A stretch of DNA of 22,365 bases from RGIG5327 sp045612485 (GTDB taxonomy: Bacteria; Verrucomicrobiota; Lentisphaeria; Victivallales; UBA1829), in NCBI GenBank assembly GCA_045612485.1, contig JAZKZE010000014.1, positions 1 to 22,365 of the forward strand. The letters are read 5' to 3'. Positions 14,637-22,365 of this stretch are shown in pieces. The translations under genes were made by a program, and so were the position numbers. Below the pieces are notes generated by a model. It saw nothing but the letters and a program-made list of their open reading frames with translations. It did no database searches and was not told where the DNA came from. How positions within the stretch are numbered: position 1 is the first letter of the stretch; each line of letters opens with the position of its first letter.

Positions 14637-14681
14637 ACAGGAATTGCTTTCTTATACGAAAGAAAGCGATTCCTGTTTTTT
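14637..14681 (+). terminator. Intrinsic terminator after the EF-G-2-like gene
   Basis: ACAGGAATTGCTTTC (14637-14651) pairs with GAAAGCGATTCCTGT (14662-14676), with one T-G pair, followed by a T-run. It starts 16 bases after the stop codon. Confidence 0.88.
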
Positions 14682-14768
14682 ATTGCTGTGATTCCTTCTT
14701 ATATACGACCGGATCGCAGGAAAAATATAAAGTAAAGTAAAATTTATATTAAAAATTGAAAATCCTGC

Positions 14769-14796
14769 TTGAAAAAAAGTAAAGGAAGACTATTTT
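14769..14796 (+). promoter_or_regulatory. Candidate promoter of the ECF sigma gene
   Basis: TTGAAA (14769-14774), 16 bp, TATTTT (14791-14796), about 55 bases before the start codon. The -10 is weak; the gene could also be driven by its own or another ECF factor. Confidence 0.3.
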
Positions 14797-14850
14797 AGAA
14801 ATCATTGGAAAATTTATAAAAAATATTCTTTCGGGAAACGGGAGCAATCC

Positions 14851-15504
14851 ATGTCCAAGTATGATATAAAAACATTACGCAAACTCAGTATTTTTACCAC
14901 AAGAAGCTCTTTTCTGGAAAGATTGCGTTCCAATGATGAAAATTCCTGGAAGGAATTCCATACCCGTTATATGAATATGATCCGTTACACCGGAACAAAA
15001 AGAGGACTGTCTGAAGAAGAATGTCAGGATCTTATGATAGAAGTAATGGTGATCTTCTGGAATAAGATGAATGAATTTATCTATGACAGGAATAAAGGGC
15101 ATTTCCGCAGTTATCTCTGTAAGATCGCCGATTTTGTTTCACTGAAATTCATGCGTTCCGGAAATAAAAAACCACCAGTCCAAACCCTTGCAGTCAGTGA
15201 ATATCCCGGGGATATTGATGTTGGATATATGGAGGAATGGCAGAATTTTCTTCTGGAAAAAGCTCTGGAAGAATTGAAAAAAAGTGTTGATACGACCACC
15301 TTTCAGGTTTTTTACATGCTTGTCTTTCAGGAAAAAGATGTTAAAGAGATCTCCTATGTTACAAGAAAAAGTGCCACCTGCATCTACAATATCCGTTTCC
15401 GCTGCACAAAAAAACTTAAAGGGATCATTGATTATTACCGGAGTATTGAGGAAGCGGAATTCTCCCTGCCTTTCCCCTCCACCCATTCACACAAAAAAGC
15501 CTGA
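14851..15504 (+). CDS. ECF-type RNA polymerase sigma factor
   Basis: This 217-residue protein has the two-domain layout of extracytoplasmic-function sigma factors. The N-terminal TTRSSFLERLRSND and WKEFHTRYMNMIRYTGTKRGLSEEE (about 16-57) is the PVC-type sigma-2 entry. Region 2 continues through GHFRSYLCKIADF (83-95). Region 4 (about 135-192) contains KDVKEISYVTRKSATCIYNIRFRCTKKLK, with a helix-turn-helix that should contact the -35 box. The glutamine of the usual DVVQEVF block is isoleucine here (DLMIEVM). GGGAG precedes the start. No anti-sigma gene is adjacent; instead the gene faces a Ser/Thr kinase and overlaps its 3' end by 70 bp. Several ECF groups are known to be linked to Ser/Thr kinases, so regulation by that kinase is a reasonable inference. 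Confidence 0.9.
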   Translation: MSKYDIKTLRKLSIFTTRSSFLERLRSNDENSWKEFHTRYMNMIRYTGTKRGLSEEECQDLMIEVMVIFWNKMNEFIYDRNKGHFRSYLCKIADFVSLKFMRSGNKKPPVQTLAVSEYPGDIDVGYMEEWQNFLLEKALEELKKSVDTTTFQVFYMLVFQEKDVKEISYVTRKSATCIYNIRFRCTKKLKGIIDYYRSIEEAEFSLPFPSTHSHKKA

Positions 15505-18287
15505 GAGAACTGGCTGTCATAAAATTCCCCGTTATAAAGTACGGCAAAATTTCTGTTCAGACTCGGAATCGAGCTTACACGGTATTTCTGCAAGTTGAAT
15601 GTAATTTCTTTTCCATTGAGGAAGTACCATTTATTTCTTTTGGCGTATCCACCTGAAAGAATCTTTATATACTTGTATTTTTCCAGTTTTTTTATGACTT
15701 CTTTACGGATTTCCGGCGTATCAAGACAGGCAAGACGGCCGCCGAGAAGTTCACAGAACCGTACAGCAGTATTCCAAAGCATACTGGAATCTATAAGCAT
15801 ATATTTTCTGTTTCCGGCAGTAAACCTGAACAGTTCACCGGGCAGTTTTTTCCCGCTTTCCAGCTGTTTATTGCGGAAGGGAAACTCTTTTTTATCCCAT
15901 TGGCACAGGAATATGGAAAATTTGAAATTTTCATTTTTTCCTTCCCATTTTTTCAGACGGGCATAAAGATATTTTTCCTCCGTCTTTCCGGAATTCATTT
16001 TTTTCCCGAAACCGAAAGAAATCTCTTTTTTACTGTTCTGCCATACCCATTTATCTCTCTTTTTCACTCCGCCAACTGCACAATGCCAGGATTCACTGAA
16101 GAGAGGAATATCGGAGCAGACCTTGTTAAATTGTTCCTTATTATCAAATTCAGCAAGTTTTCCGCCGAGAAGCGCGGCAAGCTCTTCCGCCTTTTTCCGG
16201 TTGAAGCAGGAATAATTTGCTCCGATGAGTTCATAGATTTTCCCGTCAACTTCTGTTTTCGCCCCCTCCCCGATGAAAAAATGTTTATCAAAATAATCCA
16301 TATTTCCCGGTGCGATCACAAGGCGGAATCCGATATCATAGGGGATAAACTGATTTGCAAGATATTCGATTCTGCGGTAACAACTGCTTTCACTACTCAT
16401 ATAGGATCCGCCGCGGATGACAACAGAATTCTGCATTTTTGTTTTTTCCAGCGGCTGCACGATCTCCCACATATTACCGTATATATCATATACCCCCAGT
16501 TTATTGGGTTCTTTTGATCCGGAGGGCCAGCTTCTGTTACGGGAATTTTTTCTGATGACAGCCCGGTCTTCAAACTTTGTCTTATCCGGCCCCAGCCAGG
16601 CGTTATTGGCAACATACTCCCATTCAGCTTCGGTGGGCGGCCGGACAATATAAGAAGGGGGAAGAGAATTATTGTTCCGGAGGCATTCTGTCATAATATA
16701 AGCAAAATAGAGAATATCATTCCAGGAGACCCGTTCCACAGGAGTATTGATATGAGGGGAATACTGGGGAGAGATTCCCATAAAATGAGAAAAATCCTGT
16801 ATGGACACCTCTTTTTCCCATATCCAGAAATGATAAGGGAGCTTATGGATCTTTCCTGTATGTTTCATTTTTACTGCCCCGGGAGGCACAAAGACCGCAT
16901 GTCGTTGAAAATTGCTGAAGCCGCCCCACCGTACACCGCATCTGGGGCCGGAATATCCGCTATAGAGCGTTTTTTCAAAAGCGGCAAGTTCCTGTTTATA
17001 TTTTTCGAGTACAGTCCGGGGCAGATACTGTGCCAGAGGTGCAGAAAGAAATCCATAACATCTTCCGACAGAAGCAAGATCTTTCTCCAATCCACCGGAT
17101 CGCGCCGGAAGCGGTACTTTCAAACGTTCCGCAGCACTGCGTAACTGTTTCTGCAATACAGAAACATTTTCAGCAGCTTTGCGGTAATCTTTCTTCTTTA
17201 TACTTTCTTCAAGAGCTTTTTTGACAGCAAGAAGATCCGGCAGCAGTTCCGGCAGATATACTTCAAGCTGAAACATTGTAAGACCTTTTCTCTCCTGATC
17301 CACAGCAAGAAACGTTTCCACTTTGTTTTTTAATTCCGCCAATACTTTTTCCTGTCTTGATTTGTAAATATATCCGGCAGAAGCAGAAAGGAGGAGAAGC
17401 ATACAAAAACAGAATACAGCACCAAGTATCCTGCGGAATTTTTCAGAATTGAGTTTTTTCCAGTTCCGGAAATCGGTACGGGTCTTTTCCAGCAAGGTGG
17501 GCGGGGCAAAAGTTTCCGGAAGCTCTTTAAGAAAATCTTCCGCACTCTGAAACCTTTTTTCCGCATCCCGGTCACACGCACAGGAAAAAACCGGAAACAA
17601 CTGACGGCAGATGGATATATCCATATCGTCGGGAAAACGGGGATACATCTTCGGCGGATTACCTGTTGCCATGCAATAAAAAACTTTTCCTATGGCAAAA
17701 AGATCGCTCTGTTTGTTTGCCGGGATCCCCCCTTCCAGCATTTCCGGCGGAATAAAACCCAATGTTCCGGCAAAAGTGGCATATTCCTGTTCTGCGATCA
17801 CAAGCCCGGGATCGCTTAATTTGGCTTTTCCATTGACAAAGATAATATTATCCGGCTTTATATCCCTGTGGATCAGATTCGCCTTGTGCATCACAGATAT
17901 ACCGTTAAGCAGCTCTCTTGAAATTGCCACAGCCTCCTCCGGCGGAAATCTCCTGCCCTGCCGCATGAGATTGCCCAGTGTTGCAGGAATATAATTCTCC
18001 CCATCTCCGCAATTATCAGCAGCCTCCATGGTATAATAACAGCAATGCTCCTGTTTTCCGATATGAAAAACTTTCAACAATCCGGGCTGCTCACCGGAAA
18101 CAGCCATATAGTTCTTTAATCCCCGCAGCTCCCGTTCCAGGGCATGAGGCAGACTGATGATTTTTACAGCGATGGTTTTTCCAATGGGATTTTTTGCCAG
18201 ATAGGTAACGCCGTAAGCACCTTTCCCGCAGAAGGCAAGGATCTCACATCCGGCAAAACTCTCCCCTTTTTTCAAATTTTCATACAT
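15435..18287 (-). CDS. Transmembrane Ser/Thr protein kinase with FGE/SUMF1-like and two C-type-lectin-like domains
   Basis: The 950-residue product starts with a cytoplasmic Hanks-type kinase (about 12-255). It has the glycine loop GKGAYGVTYL (21-30), K42, HRDIKPDN (140-147) and DPG in place of DFG (159-161). One membrane helix lies at about 287-307, then a helical stalk (310-440). Outside, a formylglycine-generating-enzyme-like fold runs from about 463 to 658, with PPTEAEWEYVA, GVYDIYGNMWEIV, RGGSY and GFRLVI. C636 matches one catalytic cysteine position, but the second appears absent, so it is probably a binding fold. Two C-type-lectin-like domains follow (about 670-798 and 819-937), each with GGKLAEFD or GGRLACLD and a closing FLCQW or FLCEW. 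The last 23 codons, including the final lectin strand, overlap the convergent sigma gene. The M16 peptidase gene ends 74 bp upstream. The ribosome-binding site is weak. Confidence 0.88.
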   Translation of the reverse strand: MYENLKKGESFAGCEILAFCGKGAYGVTYLAKNPIGKTIAVKIISLPHALERELRGLKNYMAVSGEQPGLLKVFHIGKQEHCCYYTMEAADNCGDGENYIPATLGNLMRQGRRFPPEEAVAISRELLNGISVMHKANLIHRDIKPDNIIFVNGKAKLSDPGLVIAEQEYATFAGTLGFIPPEMLEGGIPANKQSDLFAIGKVFYCMATGNPPKMYPRFPDDMDISICRQLFPVFSCACDRDAEKRFQSAEDFLKELPETFAPPTLLEKTRTDFRNWKKLNSEKFRRILGAVFCFCMLLLLSASAGYIYKSRQEKVLAELKNKVETFLAVDQERKGLTMFQLEVYLPELLPDLLAVKKALEESIKKKDYRKAAENVSVLQKQLRSAAERLKVPLPARSGGLEKDLASVGRCYGFLSAPLAQYLPRTVLEKYKQELAAFEKTLYSGYSGPRCGVRWGGFSNFQRHAVFVPPGAVKMKHTGKIHKLPYHFWIWEKEVSIQDFSHFMGISPQYSPHINTPVERVSWNDILYFAYIMTECLRNNNSLPPSYIVRPPTEAEWEYVANNAWLGPDKTKFEDRAVIRKNSRNRSWPSGSKEPNKLGVYDIYGNMWEIVQPLEKTKMQNSVVIRGGSYMSSESSCYRRIEYLANQFIPYDIGFRLVIAPGNMDYFDKHFFIGEGAKTEVDGKIYELIGANYSCFNRKKAEELAALLGGKLAEFDNKEQFNKVCSDIPLFSESWHCAVGGVKKRDKWVWQNSKKEISFGFGKKMNSGKTEEKYLYARLKKWEGKNENFKFSIFLCQWDKKEFPFRNKQLESGKKLPGELFRFTAGNRKYMLIDSSMLWNTAVRFCELLGGRLACLDTPEIRKEVIKKLEKYKYIKILSGGYAKRNKWYFLNGKEITFNLQKYRVSSIPSLNRNFAVLYNGEFYDSQFSQAFLCEWVEGKGRENSASSILR

Positions 18288-18361
18288 ATTTCAAATTTTC
18301 TTTCCTTACAACCGTGTACGCAATAAAAAGTCTGTCCGGCTCTCATTTCTGCCTGTTGATT

Positions 18362-21346
18362 TCAATACCCGAAAGTCTGCACATCATTCAACAGGATAAC
18401 TTTTCCATACTTTGAAAGTTTTTTCCGGTCAAGATCAGAAATTTTTCCTGATATATAAATATCAAAAGAACCTTTTGCGATCTCTTCCTTAAAGAATTTT
18501 TCCAGATCTTCCAGAGTGATCTTCCGTATCTTTTCCAGGATTTCCGGACGGATATCTTCTGTAAGCCCCCGTTTCCGGCTGCTTTCATAAAAGGAATACA
18601 GATCTCCATAAAACCGCTGGGAAAGAAGTTCTTTTATCACATTTTCCTTTGCAGTTCTGAAAGCATTTTCATTCTTCGGCATTTTCCGCAACAATGCAAA
18701 GAAAGCATCAGCAGCTTCAAAAAATTTATCTTTCTGCAATCCGGAATAGGTGGCAAAGGCATCATGTTTATTTTTATCCTTTGCCGTAATATAGAAAGCA
18801 TAAGCACTGTATGCCAGTCCCCTCGCCTCACGGATCTCCTGAAAGACGATGGAATCCAATCCCCCTGCCCCGAAATACTGATTGAAAAGCTGGATGTAAG
18901 GCAATTTTTCCGCATCAAATTTTCCCATTCTTGACCGGATCCCGAAAAGCAGCTGAACAGAATCAAATGCGCCAAGATAAACATGAGGTTCAGAGGGGGG
19001 AGAAAGAACAAAATCTTTTTTTACCGGCAAAAGAAGTTTATTTTGCGGGACCGTTTTATCGTATAGTCTTTCAAAAACCATTTTATCCAGTTCCTCTACG
19101 GTATGAGGTCCCACATAACTGAATACCCGTTCCCCGCCCTGTGTAAATCCCAGATATTTTTTTGCCAGAAGCAGAAGTTTTTCCGGATCAAGGCTCATCA
19201 ACTCTTTATCGGAAAGGCTGTTGGCATATATGAAAGGATTTTTCTCTTTCCCCGCCCCGTAAGCAGCATACATATTCAATGCCCAGAATACATTCTGCGG
19301 ATTCTTTTTTGCTTCCCTGCGGGCAGTGATCAAACGGACAGCATATTGTCTGTAAGAATGTTTATCCGCTTTCACATTTTCCACAAAATGTTTTACAAGA
19401 TCCAATGCGGGAACAAGTTTATCAGCAAAACCGTTTAAAGCTACTCCGCACTCATCCTCCCCGCAATACAGGGAAAAAGAGGTGGCATCCATATAAAAAG
19501 CCTTCCGCAAGGCGTCAGGAGAAAATTTATCAGTCCCCAGATAATTCAGATAGCCTATGGCAACAGGCAGAAGGATGTCATGGTGTGAACCGGCTTTACG
19601 GATCATATTCAGAGAAAAAAGTTTATCATTTGCCGGAGCTTTTTTGTGACTTACAAAAAGTTTATAGGTATTTCCCGCATAAGAAGAATCGTTAAAGGAA
19701 ATATCCTTTGCAAAATCGATTTTTTCCACCTTCAAATCTTTTCCGGCAGGCATGGAAAGAACCTTTTTACCGAAAGCAGAAATCTTCTCACTATTTAAAG
19801 CCACTTTCGTTATAGGCGGCTTTTCCATAAGAATACGCTTATCATCTTTTCCCGTTCTCTTGTAAACGGTTACATGTTTTCCAAGATTGGAAGCAAAAGA
19901 AGCAACCTCTTTCTTTCCGATCTTTGCCGCCTCCCCGATCTCCCGCAGAGTATCCACATATTCCGTACCGGAAACAAAGGAATCCAGAAATGTCCATGCG
20001 GCAGATTCCGGATCATTCCGCCCCTCTTCAAATCCCTTTCTGTAATTAGCGATAACAGCAGGAAGAAGATCTTCGGCAAATTTGCCATTTTTTACTTTAT
20101 TGAGTTTTTCCAGAAGAAGTTTTGCCGTTGCCTCAAGCGTATCCCCTGCCACGGGACGTGCCTGCAATACCAGGAAAGAGTGATCCCGCATAGCAGAAAA
20201 TGAGGCGGAAGCGGAAAGAACTTTCTGGGCTCTCACAAGTTCCGTATCAAAAATACCCGAACTGCCGTTGGAAAGCACTTTGGCAAGAAGTGTCCCCAAC
20301 AACTCATTACGTTTGCCTTTTTTCACCCGGAAAGCAATGGCAACACTCTGCGGTCCGGATCCCTTTACTTCCGTTGCAATATTCTTTGTCAACGGCTTTT
20401 CCGGAAGGATCTTTCTTCCGGGAGCATTCCCTTTTTTCATAAAAGAAAAGTATCTGTCAACCATCCGGATAGTTTCATCGTATTGCAGGTCGCCGGTAAG
20501 GGCAAGAGCCATATTGCCGGGAACATAATACTCTTTCATAAACTTTTTCACAAGGCGTATGGAAGGCTCTTTCAGGTGAACGGCTTTCCCGATAATGGGA
20601 GTCCAGCCGTAGGGATGCGTGGGGAAAAGATTGGCAAGGATCGCTTCATAAAGTTTCCTTCCGTCATTATCCTGTCCATGATTGAATTCCTGATATACAG
20701 CTTCCAGTTCTGTGTGAAAAAGACGGATCACAGGATTCCGCAGCCGTTCCGATTCCAGAAAAAGAAAACGGTTCAACTCATTGGAAGGGATATCCACTAC
20801 ATAAGCCGTTATATCCTGGGAGGTGAAAGCATTCAGCTCCATCCCACCCAATGCCCCAACAAGTTTGGAATATTCCCCGGCAGAAGCATATTTTGATGCT
20901 TGAAGGGAAAGAAGGTCGATCTCCCGGAAAATCTCTTTCTTTTTTGCCGGATCCTTCTCTTTTCTTCTGACCTCATAAAGCTGTTCGATTTTATCAAGAA
21001 GGACTTTTTCTTTTTTATAATCCAATGCGCCGATCTTATCCGTTCCCTTGAACATAAGGTGTTCCAGATAATGAGCCAATCCCGTAGCGTCCGCAGGAGA
21101 ATCCGCCAGCCCTGCCTTCACAAGAAAGCGTACCACGATACGGGGTTTGACAGGGATCCTTGCCAGATAGACTTTCAGACCGTTTTTCAATGTATAGATC
21201 CTGCCGTTATAAGGATCATTGACCACATATTCATAGGAATAATGATTTCCGTCCTTTGCTTTTTTGGCAGTAAATTCCACCGCATTCAACAGCAGAGAAA
21301 AGAAAATGCCCAACAATACGCTCAAGAATATTTTTTGATATTTCAT
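18362..21346 (-). CDS. Secreted M16-family (pitrilysin/insulinase-like) zinc metallopeptidase
   Basis: This 994-residue protein begins with a signal peptide (1-22, hydrophobic, ending LLLNA), so it acts in the periplasm or outside. The inverted zinc motif HYLEH (92-96) lies in the N-terminal M16 domain. The downstream ELEAVYQE (213-220) should supply the third zinc ligand, E220. The distance is longer than in insulysin because of a charged helical insert at about 110-155, seen in some bacterial M16 proteins. Four M16-type domains are expected at this length: two in the active half and two in the inactive half (second half from about 500). It has a strong AAGGAGG site and its own extended -10 promoter. 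It precedes the receptor kinase on the same strand by 74 bp, so read-through into the kinase is possible. Its substrate is unknown. Confidence 0.93.
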   Translation of the reverse strand: MKYQKIFLSVLLGIFFSLLLNAVEFTAKKAKDGNHYSYEYVVNDPYNGRIYTLKNGLKVYLARIPVKPRIVVRFLVKAGLADSPADATGLAHYLEHLMFKGTDKIGALDYKKEKVLLDKIEQLYEVRRKEKDPAKKKEIFREIDLLSLQASKYASAGEYSKLVGALGGMELNAFTSQDITAYVVDIPSNELNRFLFLESERLRNPVIRLFHTELEAVYQEFNHGQDNDGRKLYEAILANLFPTHPYGWTPIIGKAVHLKEPSIRLVKKFMKEYYVPGNMALALTGDLQYDETIRMVDRYFSFMKKGNAPGRKILPEKPLTKNIATEVKGSGPQSVAIAFRVKKGKRNELLGTLLAKVLSNGSSGIFDTELVRAQKVLSASASFSAMRDHSFLVLQARPVAGDTLEATAKLLLEKLNKVKNGKFAEDLLPAVIANYRKGFEEGRNDPESAAWTFLDSFVSGTEYVDTLREIGEAAKIGKKEVASFASNLGKHVTVYKRTGKDDKRILMEKPPITKVALNSEKISAFGKKVLSMPAGKDLKVEKIDFAKDISFNDSSYAGNTYKLFVSHKKAPANDKLFSLNMIRKAGSHHDILLPVAIGYLNYLGTDKFSPDALRKAFYMDATSFSLYCGEDECGVALNGFADKLVPALDLVKHFVENVKADKHSYRQYAVRLITARREAKKNPQNVFWALNMYAAYGAGKEKNPFIYANSLSDKELMSLDPEKLLLLAKKYLGFTQGGERVFSYVGPHTVEELDKMVFERLYDKTVPQNKLLLPVKKDFVLSPPSEPHVYLGAFDSVQLLFGIRSRMGKFDAEKLPYIQLFNQYFGAGGLDSIVFQEIREARGLAYSAYAFYITAKDKNKHDAFATYSGLQKDKFFEAADAFFALLRKMPKNENAFRTAKENVIKELLSQRFYGDLYSFYESSRKRGLTEDIRPEILEKIRKITLEDLEKFFKEEIAKGSFDIYISGKISDLDRKKLSKYGKVILLNDVQTFGY

Positions 21347-21376
21347 TATATTTTCCTCCTTTTCAAGCAGAAAGGA

Positions 21377-21404
21377 AATATAGCACAGAATAATTTTTTT
21401 TCAA
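21377..21404 (-). promoter_or_regulatory. Promoter of the M16 peptidase gene
   Basis: On the minus strand TTGAAA (21404-21399), 16 bp, then TATATT (21382-21377) preceded by TGC, an extended -10. It lies about 30 bases before the start codon. Confidence 0.55.
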
Positions 21405-21418
21405 AGAAAAAAGAGAAT

Positions 21419-21457
21419 AAAAAATCCGGCAGAGTATCTCTTCGACCCCCTGCCGGA
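21419..21457 (-). terminator. Intrinsic terminator of the ceramidase-like gene
   Basis: On the minus strand TCCGGCAG (21457-21450) pairs with CTGCCGGA (21432-21425) around a 17-base loop and runs into six T (21424-21419). It separates the ceramidase-like gene from the M16 gene. Confidence 0.82.
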
Positions 21458-21482
21458 ATCTGTAAAAGCGGGAATAACTTAT

Positions 21483-22365
21483 TTATTCATATTCCGGAAG
21501 ATTGCTTCCGTATTCCCAGATCGTTGTCACAGGTTCGATCTGCGGGCCGACGGGAACTTTGTCCGGGGTGAGATTTCCAATGATCTCGGTAGCTTTTTCG
21601 ATCATCTTTGTATCCGTTCCGGGCATACAGGTACTTGCGGCAAGACGGGTTTCATACCCTCCGCCTTTTGTGGGATGCAAGGCATCTGTCGTGGGGATAT
21701 ACCCCATTGAGTAAGTATTGCTGCTCACCCAGGTGAAGGGGAATTTGGAACGCTTTTTGATCTCCATACCGATGGTACTGAAAAGTTCCCCGGGGAAGGC
21801 AACGATGGCAAGAGGGCCAACCTGGAAGGACTGGATCTTACAGATGAGTTCAGGCTCGTATTTAATGGATTCCCCCAGCATGAGATTGGTCTTTGCAAAA
21901 CGGAATTCTGCATCCCGTTTCCATTGTTTTACGATCTCTTCCGCCTCTTTCAGAGATTTTTCAGAGGGTTTGCGGCGGGGAAGTTTGATTACATCCATCC
22001 CCGCTTTCAAAGTGGCTATATCACCTTTTTTTGCCTTCATAAGGATCTTCAGAGCTTCCGCCCCCACAGATACCCCGATGGTACGGGAGGATTCCGGTCC
22101 GCTTTCCGTGGGGGAAAGGGACTGATTGTCGATCTGGGTAATATCCCCGGCACAGCCGTAGATATAGGAGACCCCTGTATTTTCCCCCATGACCGCACGG
22201 ATGGTCTTCACCATCTGACCGGGCCAGTCCGCATTGACACCGCCGGAAGAAGCACATGTGGCATGACAGTTAAAGGTCACAAGACAGCTCAAAAGGGATT
22301 TATCGGATTTTCTCCAGATCCCCACTGCCCCCACTTCCGTGTCAATCGGCGCAAAGGGTTCCACG
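21483..22365 (-). CDS. Neutral/alkaline ceramidase-like protein, 5' part beyond window
   Basis: The visible C-terminal 293 residues have no start codon in the window; the first in-window codon that could start is an internal GTG. Blocks PIDTEVGAVGIWR, then SCLVTFNCHAT, then NADWPGQMVKTI and YIYGCAGDITQ match the N-terminal domain family of neutral/alkaline non-lysosomal ceramidases. Later SFQVGPLAIVAFPGELFSTIG and the near-C-terminal GGGYETRLAAS are also typical. Histidine in NCHAT and the GCAGD segment would contribute to the zinc active-site region. True ceramidases hydrolyse ceramide to sphingosine and fatty acid, but many bacterial members, especially in PVC and Bacteroidota genomes, lack a tested substrate. 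No C-terminal immunoglobulin-like domain is present, unlike classical ceramidases. Localisation cannot be judged without the N-terminus. Confidence 0.85.
   Translation of the reverse strand, partial: VEPFAPIDTEVGAVGIWRKSDKSLLSCLVTFNCHATCASSGGVNADWPGQMVKTIRAVMGENTGVSYIYGCAGDITQIDNQSLSPTESGPESSRTIGVSVGAEALKILMKAKKGDIATLKAGMDVIKLPRRKPSEKSLKEAEEIVKQWKRDAEFRFAKTNLMLGESIKYEPELICKIQSFQVGPLAIVAFPGELFSTIGMEIKKRSKFPFTWVSSNTYSMGYIPTTDALHPTKGGGYETRLAASTCMPGTDTKMIEKATEIIGNLTPDKVPVGPQIEPVTTIWEYGSNLPEYE

Overview
The window (about 22.4 kb, moderately AT-rich) looks like a chromosomal segment of a PVC-group bacterium, most likely a Lentisphaerota / Victivallales-type gut anaerobe. This placement is inference from gene content: an ECF sigma factor next to a membrane Ser/Thr kinase with sulfatase-modifying-factor and C-type-lectin-like sensor domains, decayed secretin-family genes, GH42 and Gfo/Idh enzymes, an EF-G paralog and a ceramidase-like protein. 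No phage, insertion sequence, CRISPR array or plasmid gene was seen.

Layout. (1) 1-1484, minus strand: an N-acylamino-acid racemase / o-succinylbenzoate-synthase-like enolase-superfamily enzyme, translationally coupled by an ATGA overlap to an M20 amidohydrolase cut by the window edge. A LysR regulator (1612-2496, plus) is transcribed divergently; the space between holds a strong palindrome that is a likely operator. (2) 2564-4940, minus: a two-gene unit of an acyltransferase-like protein and a Gfo/Idh/MocA protein with GH109-like motifs. (3) 5147-6110, plus: two broken secretin-family genes. (4) 6371-9546, plus: an AlgX/AlgJ-like SGNH protein and an AlgI-like MBOAT acyltransferase, a two-gene unit for acylating an exported glycan. 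It ends at a bidirectional terminator shared with (5) a GH42 beta-galactosidase (9629-11623, minus). (6) 11814-12254: two tandem tRNA-Arg transcription units whose mature tRNAs differ only at the first anticodon base (TCG versus ACG), each with its own promoter, leader hairpin and terminator. (7) 12594-14621, plus: an EF-G-2-type translational GTPase. (8) 14851-18287: an ECF sigma factor (plus) convergent with, and overlapping by 70 bp, a 950-residue kinase-TM-FGE-CTLD-CTLD receptor (minus). Upstream of the kinase on the minus strand is a secreted M16 metallopeptidase (18362-21346). (9) 21483-22365, minus: the 3' part of a ceramidase-like gene with its own terminator.

How the genes may work together. 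The racemase, deacylase and LysR form a plausible inducible pathway for N-acyl amino acids. The GH42, GH109-like and ceramidase-like genes fit scavenging of host or dietary glycans and glycolipids. The kinase and sigma factor look like a signalling pair that reads an extracytoplasmic ligand and reprograms transcription. The most unusual items are the four-module kinase overlapping its sigma factor, the one-base anticodon switch in the duplicated tRNA unit, the internally deleted secretin pair, and a strongly repeated word TTCCGGCA that also builds two of the hairpins.
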